A stretch of 64,000 nucleotides of DNA, from assembly GCA_027563935.2 (NCBI GenBank), contig CM050453.2, positions 84,976,665 to 85,040,664 on the forward strand, read 5' to 3'. Below, piece by piece: positions 1 to 11,700 of this stretch (position 1 is its first letter; the number at the start of each line of letters is the position of its first letter). The notes under the pieces were generated by a model. It saw nothing but the letters and a program-made list of their open reading frames with translations. It ran no database searches and was not told the DNA's origin. Both the position numbers and the translations under genes were made by a program. Source of the stretch: Costus lasius (Eukaryota > Streptophyta > Magnoliopsida > Zingiberales > Costaceae).

Positions 1-402
1 ATATTCGGCTTCTGCGTATATGTTGGGGGGAACCTAGTTACTTCAAAAAGCAAGAAACAAAATGTTGTCTCTAGGTCAAGCTATGAAGCCGAATATCGTG
101 TCATGGCCTATACCACTTGTGAGTTGTTATGGATCAAAAGTTTACTACAGGAATACGAATTGGTGGTTGATAAACCCATGATTATGCACTGTGATAATCA
201 ATCGACTATCTTTATTATAAATAACCCATCATTCTATAAACGTACCAAACATGTGAAAATTGATTGTCAACACCAGATCACTACTCCTTATACCAAATCC
301 GAGGATCAAATCACTAATATCTTCACTAAGGCTCTCAATTCAATTAAGGTTCATGAATTTTATAACAAGCTGGGCATGATTGTCATATTTGCTCCAGCTT
401 AA
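1..402 (+). mobile_element. Ty1/copia retrotransposon 3' end: RNase H and pol C terminus (relic)
   Basis: The plus strand encodes the end of a copia polyprotein. An open stretch from 103 to 402 contains the RNase H-region signature CDNQ (about residue 30), the NPSFYKRTKHVKIDC motif and an ITNIFTKAL motif, and ends in a KLGM..FAPA tail, which is the usual copia pol terminus. Upstream, positions 1-100 are the same domain with in-frame breaks. A purine-rich tract (AAGGGGGTG, about 401-409) follows the stop, as expected for a polypurine tract next to a 3' LTR. Stops and frame changes in the upstream part indicate a dead copy. It probably lies in an intron of the minus-strand ABC1 kinase gene, since that gene's last exons are missing from the window. 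Confidence 0.85.
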
Positions 403-407
403 GGGGG

Positions 408-640
408 TGTGTTAAGAGAGAGCTATACTTGTGCATTTACTCTTAACAGGTTTGGTTCTAAGCTACCGGGTTCGGGTTTTCTTCACTCAACCCTAACTTA
501 CTTTAATGTTGCTTTAATGTATTTTCTAATCTAGGGAAAAACCCTAAGAATAACAATTTTGATTTTCTCCTTCGACTATAATACCTCTAGAAATGGTTCA
601 ATAGATGATTCTTATAGCTTTCTTTGCACTTGGACTTTAG
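408..640 (+). repeat. Probable 3' LTR of the copia relic
   Basis: Sequence starting TGTTAAGAGAG directly follows the polypurine tract at about 408. TGTTAAG is a common start for plant copia LTRs and recurs at the copia end near 21137. The right boundary is not resolved; a second copia fragment with protease coding begins by about 660, so the LTR is short or truncated. Confidence 0.5.
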
Positions 641-649
641 GGCAAAAGT

Positions 650-780
650 CTAGTTCCTTTACATAGTTTGTTGATTCAGGAGCATCCAATTATATAACAG
701 ATTCATCTAATTTCTTACATAATTTGTAACAATCTAATGGTAGACAAAATATTTAGATAGCTAATAGTAGTGGTAGACAA
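650..780 (+). mobile_element. Copia aspartic protease fragment (relic)
   Basis: Reading the plus strand gives FVDSGASNYITDSSNF, which matches the copia protease active-site context (D-S-G-A-S-N-H-M-T). Stops follow within about 20 residues and a short repeat of GTAGACAAAATATT is visible at about 740-785. This is a fragment of a second copia copy placed after the LTR above. Confidence 0.6.
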
Positions 781-841
781 AATATTCAGGACCATTCACT
801 AGTGACAATACATTCATTGCAATCTCTTCAAAGGTGAAGGT

Positions 842-1200
842 GTGACCAATGTTAAGCACTATCTTACTAATGGATATCCCGATGTTTCTAAATGCATAAA
901 GGTGCCTCCCGAGATCCACAAAGCAAGCCAAGAGAATCTCAAATCATTTTACATTAAAAAGCAATGTATTATCAAGAAGCGTGCTCCACATTATTTGATC
1001 CATATCATCAAGGAGCATGAGGAATTCGATGCTCTACATCATTTGATCTATACCAAGGGTATAGAGATGAAGCTACTGAAAATGTTGAGATAGAGACTTG
1101 TTATTCAAGCATTAACCTTCAAGGAGGACATTCAATCAATGTCTATGCAGTTCGTGGACCAACCTCAATTTGAGACTAGTAGTAAAAGGAGCAATGGTAA
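842..1200 (+). pseudogene. Unrecognised coding-like fragment
   Basis: An open frame of 83 codons (842-1093) continues past one in-frame stop for about 35 more codons in the same frame, with a sensible amino-acid composition (KKRAPHYLIHIIKEHEEFD and QALTFKEDIQSMSMQFVD). That pattern looks like decayed coding sequence rather than chance. I do not recognise the family. It could be a captured host gene fragment or an unusual part of a retroelement. From 1200 to 1740 nothing further is recognisable. Confidence 0.3.
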
Positions 1201-1742
1201 GGGAAGTGTGGGGGAATTACTTCAACCGCACATTAAATGAGCCAAAGCATGGAGGCACTAGAAGTCATGCAGCCCCTATAAGTAAATCCCCTACATATCC
1301 TTCGATAAAGTAGACTAATTTGAACTGGTCAATATACTGCTATAGTTGGTATACCGACATGTACAATGATAAATTTATGATACATATTAATATTTCAAAG
1401 CTTAGGCCCTATGTTGGGTTCCTTTAGAGTTGAAATAGCTAGTTATATGACTACGACAGTTGAATTAGTTTTAACTTGAAGGTGACAAAAAGCACTCGCG
1501 ACCCTACAAGTGAGAGTTAAATAAAAGCTTCAATTTGAAGCATCACTGGCTAAGTGACCTTAATGGGATTATCGCTCTACTTAGTGCACCTGACAATCAC
1601 CACTCATAATGATAGAGGGAGGCATCTGTCCCACAATGTTCTCAAAGGATATGCCGATTATCACAATAGCATAGTAGGAGAAAGTTAGGTCGACAATGGT
1701 TGGCAACAAGCAATTTAATATCGTGGAGTAGCAAAAATTACT

Positions 1743-1917
1743 TTGAGATGGCAACTGGGTAGTATTTTAGCGAGTACTCACCCTACCCAAATGTATTTAC
1801 AGATAATCAAGTGTCTGTCAATCGAGTTTGGTTCAAGTATGGGTAGTGTATATGCTACCCGAGTCGGATTCGGGTAGGGTTTAGGTAGCATAAGATGGAT
1901 ACTCACTACCCAAACCT

Positions 1918-1969
<52 letters not shown>

Positions 1970-2422
1970 TCTACCCAAAATCTTACTACCCTAACAAATC
2001 CCTAAATCTTCACCAGCCTGCTCGCTGTAGCCATTGCCTGCTGCCACGACGGTCGTCGCCAGCCTACCATCACGACTGTCACTGCTTGCTACCTCTGCCA
2101 TCAACTTGTTGTCATCGCCGCAGCGTCGGAACAATGAGGTGGTGAGGGAGTCGGAGTAGAGTGTAATGAAGGGGTGGGTGTCGGAGGCAAGTTAGGGTTG
2201 GAGCATAGGGATAAGGAAAGGAGTGGATTGTGGGTAGGGTATTTGTCGGATTCGGTTTTTTATCGAGTAGTAAGAATTTTAGTAGGGTTAGGTTCGGGTA
2301 AGTGTTTAAAAAAAATTTCATATAGTTAATCGGGCACAGGTAGTGAAGTAATTAATCGAGTTCAGGTATGGATAGGGTAAAAGTGGCGGGTACCCTACCT
2401 ACTGTCATCTGTGTCATCTCAA
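1743..2422. mobile_element. Inverted-repeat-bounded element with a (TA)n core, hAT-MITE-like
   Basis: The left edge reads CTTTGAGATGGCA and the right edge reads TGTCATCTCAAAG, an imperfect inverted repeat. Inside, motifs of the type GGGTAGGGT/ACCCTACCC occur in both orientations and a perfect (TA)n run occupies about 1920-1965. The layout resembles the element at 41301-41828, whose end is TAGGGATGGCA. Flanking 8-mers do not match well, so an intact target duplication cannot be claimed. No coding content is convincing. Confidence 0.45.
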
Positions 2423-2902
2423 AGGGATTAGGGTTTCATTAGGTCAATTATACCAAAGTGTACAGCCCGATAAGAATCAATAAAGACCAAAAAAAGTCAC
2501 TAGCCCTCTAACAAATATACATAATATACATTATTCAACAATGGCTAAAGTGAGACATCTTAAATTTTAGGTATTATATCCCAATTGAATCCTATACGAG
2601 AAATGAAAGAAGAATCACTGTATTATACAATTTTTAACCACTTATTACCATTCACTTAGGCTTTAAGTATTTTAAATTAACTACATTATTTTATATCACA
2701 CTTTAATCATATCCACTGTAGCATAACAACAATCAACAATGAAACTATGATATTCATAAAATTCTAATTGATACCATTGTTCATAGATCATAGCGTTAAT
2801 GAATAAATTATTCACAAATTGGAAGATTAATATTTATGATGACTGAAATAAATACATAACTATTATAGCTGTTCAAATAATCAAGTAAAATCTAATATTT
2901 AT

Positions 2903-2968
2903 TCTATGAGATAATCGAACCCCGGTTGCAAGCGACCACAAACTGCTCCATCTAGGCAACAAAGCAAA
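2903..2968 (-). repeat. tRNA-like B-box sequence, possible SINE fragment
   Basis: On the minus strand there is a B-box-like core GGGGTTCGATT about 30 bases after a TAGATGGAGCAGTT stretch. This matches the RNA polymerase III internal promoter layout of tRNA-derived SINEs, but no tRNA fold is evident. Apart from this, 2423-3250 shows nothing recognisable. Confidence 0.3.
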
Positions 2969-3254
2969 TTCTTGACAAAATGATGAAACAGCTCTAACAT
3001 GAGCCTACTGCAACAATGAACAGAAGTGACGCGAATAAATCAGCAACAGGGGACAGCACTTCAAAAAAAGGAATGTGTTCCAACGGTGCGACTAAGGAAT
3101 TTGTGGCTGAAGGAGGGATGCAATGACACATATATAGGCAAAGGAGAAGGCGAGGGATGTAGTGTGCTACCTCCAAATGGCCCAGCACTTGGCACAAGTT
3201 CAGCCAAGATCAATGGCTACCTCCAAATAATTATTATTTTGTTTTTAAGTAGCG

Positions 3255-3330
3255 TAGCCATTGTCATCTCATCTGGTTAGGATACCTAGTTTTCACCAGA
3301 GCAACCCAGATTCAAATCCTAGCATGGGAG
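3255..3330 (+). repeat. Degenerate tRNA-Glu(TTC)-like sequence, pseudogene or SINE head
   Basis: The sequence follows plant tRNA-Glu: a D-arm/A-box-like CTGGTTAGGATACCTAG, an anticodon-loop stretch TTTTCACC containing TTC, and a B box AGATTCAAATCC. The B box should read GGTTCGA and is mutated, and the acceptor ends do not pair well, so a functional tRNA is unlikely. The segment is followed by GCTTTATTTATTT and an A run, which suggests a retroposed tRNA-derived SINE. Confidence 0.5.
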
Positions 3331-3678
3331 CTTTATTTATTTAAAAAAAATTGCAAATGTAACAATTCCACCACATTTAAAAGAATTTAGTCCTCCGAAT
3401 TTGCTTGTTTAGTCATGAAAAAGACAATGGTCAACAAAGTTTAAGAAACCAGTTTGAACTGTTACGTATCGTCCATACCAACACATGATGCCAGTTTATA
3501 TATATAGGACCAGTTTTTTAAACCATGTAATAGCTATTTAGGATTGTGAGGCACTTGTAAATTCTTGTACCCACATATTTCAAAAGGTCTCCAAATGTTT
3601 TCAAAAGGTCAAGTGTATAAGCAGTAATTGCTTGAGTAAGTACTGATAAGAAAATACTTTGAGTACGCACTATTATAC

Positions 3679-5744
3679 CAAATCAAAAAGGCGCAATTTT
3701 GTTGCTGATGTTTGCCTTTCCAAGTAATGGCTGTTCTCTTGACCAAATTCTTTGGATTGAACAAGTAAATCTTTGGGATTTTCACCAACTATCCACTCCA
3801 TAGTGAGAACTCTTCTACTAGTTAATTCCTTAAATACCTTCGGCACCGAGATGAATGAATACTGAGAATGAGCTTCCTGAGAAAAGAGGACACAGTAATA
3901 GCAAAGAAAACTGTGCTCACAAAAATCTTTAAAAGAAAATTTGAGCCACAAGTACCAAAAATTCTGTTGCATTTGCTGCTTCTCTTCTGTAGTCTAGTTC
4001 ACCAACCAGACCTTTGCCAAGCTCATCAGCATAGACATGGAGATCACTCTTTCTTTTTGTTGACTTTGTCAGCAGTGCTAGCTGCAGCATACAGAAACTC
4101 ATGACAAATATGAAGCGTGTTTTTTTTTGTCGACAGTTCATCGGTGAAGGTCTTGCATTAGCAGATATGGAGATTGAACAAAGAACAGCAATTTAACAAT
4201 GGCTGAGAACCCATATGGAAAGATTTTAACAAAACAAATGTATACATGTGCAACCAGGAGTTAAATGGAAAGAAATTGTTATTTCAAGGGATATTAATTG
4301 ACCAGAACATGGATTAAATAAAATTTAAATATAAAAATACTTCAAAGATTGATCAACCATATAATGTTTCATTAAGGAAGCACTAACAAAGAACTGGAAA
4401 AAAAATTTAACAAGCTATAAACTCACACACATTTGGAGAACTTGAGTAACTACCCAAATATTTAAATTAATCTACGTCATGAATATTTTATATTGGCCAA
4501 TATGCATCCCACATGTAAAAACTAGTCCTTTATCATTAGTTAATATTTAAGGTGTCCATGTTGGTTATGCAAATTGTCTTTGACGAGAAGACATTATGTT
4601 GGAATATTGAGGTAACCATGTGTTGGGGTCTCCGAGTGTGCTCAACAAAATTTCCTTACAACGTTTCATATTTGAGGAATTTGATACCGCTAAAAATTAC
4701 TACCATAAAAGGTTTTCAATGCAGCGGCGAGCAGTGTGTACATTAAATTCCTTGTTCCTGGATTTTAGTAAATAGATATGCATATAGGTTGAACTACATG
4801 TCTAACAATAAGCATCAAAGCCAGTCATTGCCAATGCTTTGTTATTCTTAAATTCCATAATTTTTTGAACATATGGAAATGTTGTTTTTTACAAAAAATG
4901 ATGTTGGAAATAACTTTTATGAAACAAATAATGTTGCAAAAATTTCAAACTTTACTGTGTAGTTTTTTTCACATATTTTAGTATGATGAATAATATATTA
5001 TATTTTAGACCACATCTAGAAAAGCAGCCTCATTTTTATTAATCATATTTAAATCTAATAAATTTTATCCCATAGGGATTTTATTATATTTGTATAATTA
5101 ATAAGGGTCAAATAAAAAATTACTTTTTATTTTTCTATAGAAAGTAAGAAAAAGAATGTACTTTAATAGTTTTACACAAGGATAGAAAAAATTGTCCTGG
5201 ATCGCCTAGGATGGACAGTAAGAACAAGGTCGGTACTAAGATGGATGAAAGCGGAGGCAGAGACAAATGGGAGCAGAGAGAGGCATAAGCTGAAGCTCAT
5301 AATATTACTAATTCTAACCTGAGCATATATGACAATTATGTCTGGCTTACATAAAAATAAAATTATAACAAAAAAGTACAACATAGTTTAAGGGATATGA
5401 ATGGCTGAATATAGGCTAGCTAGAGTTGATCTGATTTGATTAGGCGGCATCAAGCATTGCAAGCAGAAGTAGAAGGCATCGTGAGCTAAAGAAACATCAA
5501 CCATCACAAGCAGAAGTAGAGGGCAATGTTAGGCATTACTAGTGAGAGTAGTAGACGTCAGAAGGCATTGCCACTAAGAGTAGAGGGCAACTGGTGGTGG
5601 CTGCAATGAATAGTGTGGTATGAATGAACAATACCTATTGTACAGATGGATAGTGCCCATGAATAAAGTTTAAAAAACTAGTCCGAGACATGGTATCAGT
5701 CTATGCTCAAACTAGTATCGTACTAGTGGTACCAACACATAGGT

Positions 5745-5779
<35 letters not shown>

Positions 5780-8700
5780 TGGTACCAGACCATGGTCGGA
5801 TCGGTATGTACTGCCCATACCGGCAGTACAAACTGAAATTTGGTTACTTGCTCATAATAGTAGCTACGGTGGAGAAAGAGAGGAGAGGGAGAAGATTAGG
5901 GTAACCTCAGCTCTAATACGATATTAGAGTAGAGAGAGGAGAGAAGAGATGAAAAACAAAAGGGTTCCGTTATAGTATTATAGTAATTCAGTTGTTTAAT
6001 TATACAATAGATGAAACCTCTTATATATAAGTATTGAGTATAGAAAAATAATATTTTAATTATTAGTTACTACATATATATAAATAATTCCTAAAATTAC
6101 TAATTTTAACCATTACCAATTCTAATACAAATCAGGGGTTAGTTAGGTGCCCGAAGTCCCCCAACATTTTGTAAATTAGATAGTACATTACATCCATTAT
6201 ATGGTCCTAATACCAAGGTTTATAAAACCGATTTTGATCGATGTACCAGTCGGTACCAGACGATACCATCCAGATGAGGCTATTAGGGAATAGTGGGTGA
6301 ATTTAAAATTTTTATGCCAAGGGAAGTCTCAACCTAAATTCTATTTCTTTCCTAGAGGATCCATGTGAGGGAGAAGAATAAACATATGCGTTAGAAGTAA
6401 TTACCCATTCAGCATGATATGCAGTTGATGAGAGGTGGATGTGGGGTCATTTTTGTTACATTGAGAATGTATTATGACCGTCTCAAATCCACCTTAAATT
6501 AATAAGGCTTTTTGTTTAATGGGTTCTGACTTCCGATGAGCGCAAGCGTTCATCGTTAATTACCCCTAAAATTAGGGAACCTTTGATTAAGAGATCTGTA
6601 GTACACAACAAAATAAGAGCGATAATCAGATAATGTCACTTATAAATTTCATTCATAAATTTAACTTGACGTGATACATGTTTCGACATGATAAGGGGAA
6701 GAGAGTATTCATCAAGATGGGCAGCTTGTGTTCATCGCCTTGCAACGGCGTGTCGGGTAATATCCGGCCCAGGCAGTACAATGTTATATCGAGGAGCTAC
6801 GCCCCGATGGTAAACATCGACGTACGCACCTCCCAAACGATATCCCATCGTAATACATTAAGGCGTGTTGGATATTGGACTGGAAAGATCACCCGGCCTT
6901 GATGGCGCGTTGGATGACTTGAAGTAGAGAAAGATTATCCGGCCTCAACGGCGTATTGGGTAATTGGGTTTGGAGTTTTATCGAGCCTTGCGGCGTATTG
7001 GATGATTTGGTTTTGGAATTTATCCGGCCTTGCGGCGTGGTGGACAATTTGATCTGGAAGTTTATCCGGCCTCACGGCGTGATGGATAATTTAATTTGGA
7101 GATTTATCCGGCCTTACGGCGTGATGGATGATTTGATTTGGAAATTTATCCGGCCTTACGGCGTGATGGGTAATTTGATTTGGAGATTTATCCGGCCTTA
7201 CGGCGTGATGGATAATTTGATTTGGAATTTTATCCGGCCTTGCGGCGTGTTGGATAATTTGATTTGGAGATTTATCCGGCCTTACGGCGTGATGGATAAT
7301 TTGATTTGGAATTTTATCCGGCCTTGCGGCGTGTTGGATAATTTGATTTGAAGATTTATCCGGCCTTACGGGGTGATGGATAATTTGATTTGGAATTTTA
7401 TCCGGCCTTGCGGCGTGTTGGATAATTTGATTTGAAATTTTATCCGGCCTTGCGGCGTGTTGGATAATTTGATTTGAAAATTTATCCGGTCTTGCGACTT
7501 GTTGGATATTTATATTTGAGAAAATATTTCAACCTTAAACGATCACAACGTTATATTGGGGAGTTACGCCCCGACGATAAACGTCGACGTACGCACCTCC
7601 CAATCAATATTTCATTTGATAATTTGAGGCTTTCGGTATTATGTTTCATGAATTTGGTTAAAGAAGATTTTGTTTCACTGTGGAGTTGGCAGTTAGACTT
7701 GACTCAGATCAAGCTTGAGTCGTCATCCGAAATTTGAAAGGGGGAGCAAAGTTGTCAATGTTATGTAAATCTTCTCATTACGACTTCGTTACTCTTTGGT
7801 CAAAGAGTAAAGCTATTCTTCTGACCATTCGACCGGCCAATGTTAGGGTCCTTCAGTGGGCGGGCGAAGGTTGGGCGATCCCTCTGGACTTCCGGCGATG
7901 GGCGAAAGTTGGGTGATTTCTTTAGATGACGGCGGCTTGGGAGATGGCTGAGCTCTAGCGATTGATGGCGGCGACCACCTCTGAGGAAGCTAGCGCCGGC
8001 GTCTTTTGAGGAGGCTGGTGTCGGCGATTTCGCTGAAGGCGCAGGTCACTGAGGAGACGATGAAATGCAGCTAGGTCGTGAGGGAGGAGAAAGTTGTGGC
8101 AACGGCGACTTCTGGAGAAGATGGCGTCGGCTCCGACGTACGAAGAGGATCGGCGAAGCCTCGGCATTATCATGGGTTGGCAGGGGAGACGGGTTTGGTT
8201 TCTATGGTGGAGCGACGGTGTTGGCTGGGAGAGGCGAAGCTGGCGATGCGATTTGGATGGGATTTAGGCGCCGGTGAGTTGAGGGTAGTTGGCAAAGATT
8301 CAGGTAACGATGAAATCTCATCACCAGTTCCGTAAGAACTCCTTCCCTCTTTCCTTTATGTTATTTTTTTTTTTTTTTATCATATTTCGTTCGTCTTTCT
8401 TTTTTTTTTTTTGCAGCGAGTTTGATTTGTTTGTTTGTCATCTTTCTCTTTTCTTTTCATCTTTCTTCCTTCCTTTTTTTAGTGCCGAGAGGAGACAATT
8501 TCAGTCGTCTTCCTCACGGTGGTCGGAGATCAGATTTCTCGCAGCAAGGATACCCTTCACGGACGAAAGGCGACAACCGGCTACGTTTGACAGAACTTCC
8601 GGGTGGGATAATTTCTGTCGCTTTTGCTACCGCATTTTGTACGAAGATCGAAAGGAAGAGTCACAAGACTTTGCTAGGTACTCCTTCCTATCTCTTCTGT

Positions 8701-11700
8701 TTTGCGGTTCGGATATGGACGTTGCTCCCACGCTCTCCTTTCGTATTGTCTTTCGCTCTTTTCTCTTTTTTTTTCTTCTGCCATCTCCTTTTGCTTCACG
8801 CATCTCTCGTTCTCTTCTTTTACCCGGCGTTTCTTCTGCATGCTTCAATTACTCACAACGTTTTATTGCCTGCGCTTCAGCTTCTTCGCCATCTTCCTTT
8901 TTGTTTCACGCATCTTTTGATATATGAATCTTTCTTCTCCCCTTTATTTCTTTTGGATTCTCCCCTTCTCACGTAACTTTGAGCCTGATTCTCTCGAACG
9001 TTTTTTTTTTCTTTTTTTTTTTCTTTTTTTTTTTTAGCACATCGTTTCCTCCCCTTTTACGGTTTTCTCCAAGTAGACGATTACTTACACCATATTGGCT
9101 TGTGTGATGCAAGCCGGAGAAGATCGAAAAAGGGTGGTGTGTGTTTTTTTTCTGTGGTGCCAGGACGCTTGATGCGTCCATGAAGCCTAAAGAAAAGAAC
9201 GAGTGATCGAAAAGGGAGTGCTACATTTCTTCACGGTGCCAGGACGCTTAATGCGTCCATGAAGCCTAAAAAAAGCGAATGGAGAAAAGTCAGGAAGAAC
9301 TCCCTTTCGTTTACCTTTCTCTTGCTCCTTCTTACCGCCTTCGATGATGCCCTCTCCTTTTTAGCCTCTTTGTCTCTTCGGTGTCTCCTCCTCCTTTTAT
9401 AAACCTTCCAGCCTTTCATCCCCTCTCTTATTCACACTTCTCACCGATCTTTTACTTTATCTTTTCTTTGGCAAACTGCTGTGGGCTCTTTTTATTTTCC
9501 TCTCCGCCAGCCTTGATCCCTTCCTTATTTGCTGGCTGTTTTATCTTTTCCTCACTGCTGTCCACTGTGATCACCCCTTTTGATCCTCTTTGAAATCCTT
9601 GCCTTATTTGCTCCACTCGTTTGGCGGGCTTTCTCGAGACCTAAGTTTTTCCTTTGCTTTTATTTACACGTCCTCCTGTAGCAACTTATAATGAGTGGAT
9701 TGAGGTAATGTTGATGATGTACTCTTAGACACAACATCACACTCATCTGTATGTTTCTCTTGATTGCAGGTGCGTAGCGTACTTTGGAAAATATGGCTTG
9801 GAATGAACTAGTGTGTTCTGTTTTGGGAGCTCTGCGCCGCAGCTTGACCTGTGCACATTGGGAATTATGGAATTTGGCATCTTGTGATAAATGCAAAAGA
9901 AGACTCCAGCCGTGCTCGCTGCAAGCGTCAAGGAGAGGCCGTGTTGAGAACGATCTCATGATTAGCCTCATTTTGGCAATTTGATTGATGGAGTCGAGTC
10001 GTTTTGGTAGATGTTAAATGATACAAAATTTATTTGACCTAGCAAGGATCACATGCCATACTGGATGATTATGGGCGTGCGTAACTCAAATATATGCTTC
10101 CATTTTTACAACAGCCAGAACAAGGGTGGATAGTTGTAGAACTCGGAAACAACCAACACCAGCAGAACCTTGTCATGCAGTAACTTGCAACGGCGCCGTT
10201 CAATCGCAGAGGACACACATGCCAGGCCGCCAAAATTGAGTTGTCTATCAAATGTCACAAGATTCCATTGCACAGGGGTGATGCTTTCCACAAGCCAGAT
10301 GCGTCAGTTATCTGGTGCACAAGATCTCAAATTGGTGGCCAAAACATGTATAACACTAACCAAAGAGCGATGAGTGAAGCCATGTCAATTGAACAAGATG
10401 TTATTTTGCAGTAGTTTTTGCCAGGTCTGCCTCTTTGGACTTCTCTGCTTCAGCACCTTTTCAAGCTTTCTTCTTCTCAAGTTCAGCCTGCTTACAGTTA
10501 TCCCCGTGGGCCCTCCGGAACATCCCCATAAAATTAAAAATAGTGGCGACAACGTGTAACACTTTCCAAGTCATGCTTTCTATCACTGCTGAATGCTCTA
10601 TACTTTTCCATGATAATAAAATCCTTTTCTGTGATTGTTTGACATGGTAGTATATGTTGTGGTAGAGGGACTTGTAATTGAGGACAATGAGCCAACGATC
10701 ATTTTTGGGTAGCCAACGATCATTTTTGGGTAAGGATGCATGGTTCAACAGTGGAGTAGGCGCACAAGTGTCCGCCCTGTGTAAATATCCACACAATAGC
10801 CCCTTGGATGTTGCTTTAGTCCATGCTTGATGCTACCCTCAGGAGAAGATATCAAGCTTGAGGAATATGTCTTCTTCCTTAAAAGGTTGTGCCAACAGAG
10901 AAAAAACAGGAAGAAGCGATGCACTTGATGTGGGCTGCGACTATAGGGAGTGTCTCTCAGGGTTCTAGGTGCAAGCACTTGTGTGTGCAAACCTTAGGCC
11001 TACTTGCTTATTAGATTGCCTAGAGGCATAGAAGCATCTCTACCTACTTAAACCGGCCCAAACAAAGCCCTGGGCACCCTATCCTAGTCTAGGCGTCTTC
11101 CATAAGTGCTTAACACCAGTCAAATGGCATTTATATGCCAAGACCGGGTGTTAATCTTTGCTCTATTTCGGGCCCAAAGCTCAATGATGCGATCTAGGTT
11201 ATCATGAGTAAGTACTTAGCACTATCATACCCACAAATCAACTAATTTGAACCGTTGGTTCAATCGATAGCAATCTATGTGTCATCTAGTTCCCTCCGGC
11301 TCTCAAAAATTATTATATAATTCACTCTAAGGCTTCCAAATCATACTACAACATTTAGTGTCCCCATAGGATTCATATGACACTAGCTATGCTGATCACA
11401 CAAGATCACCATAAGTAGTGAGGGATATCTAGCAACACATCGTTATTACCCAGGTTATAAGATATAAGTCATACAACTCCTTGTCAAGCAAAAAAGACAT
11501 CTATGTAATATAATCTTTTTACCAACCGATATTCTGACTGGACAAGTGTGTCATATGTGTTTACCCTATCTAATAGACATGACATGATCAAGTAATTCAC
11601 TTGGGTATAGCTATACATTTTCAGTCATATTCTAATAGGTGGGGCCCTATAGATATCATACTTTCCTAAAAAAGGACAAATCCTACTATTAGTTTATCAC

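Noticed and set aside
3255..3330. Functional tRNA-Glu gene
   Set aside because: B box and acceptor stem are mutated and would not fold as a proper tRNA.
6886..7519. CRISPR array
   Set aside because: Units are contiguous 42-bp repeats without unique spacers, and this is a plant nuclear sequence with no cas genes.
8289..8976. 212- and 184-codon Phe/Ser-rich frames
   Set aside because: Long T and CT runs explain the open frames; no domain, no splice-supported continuation.
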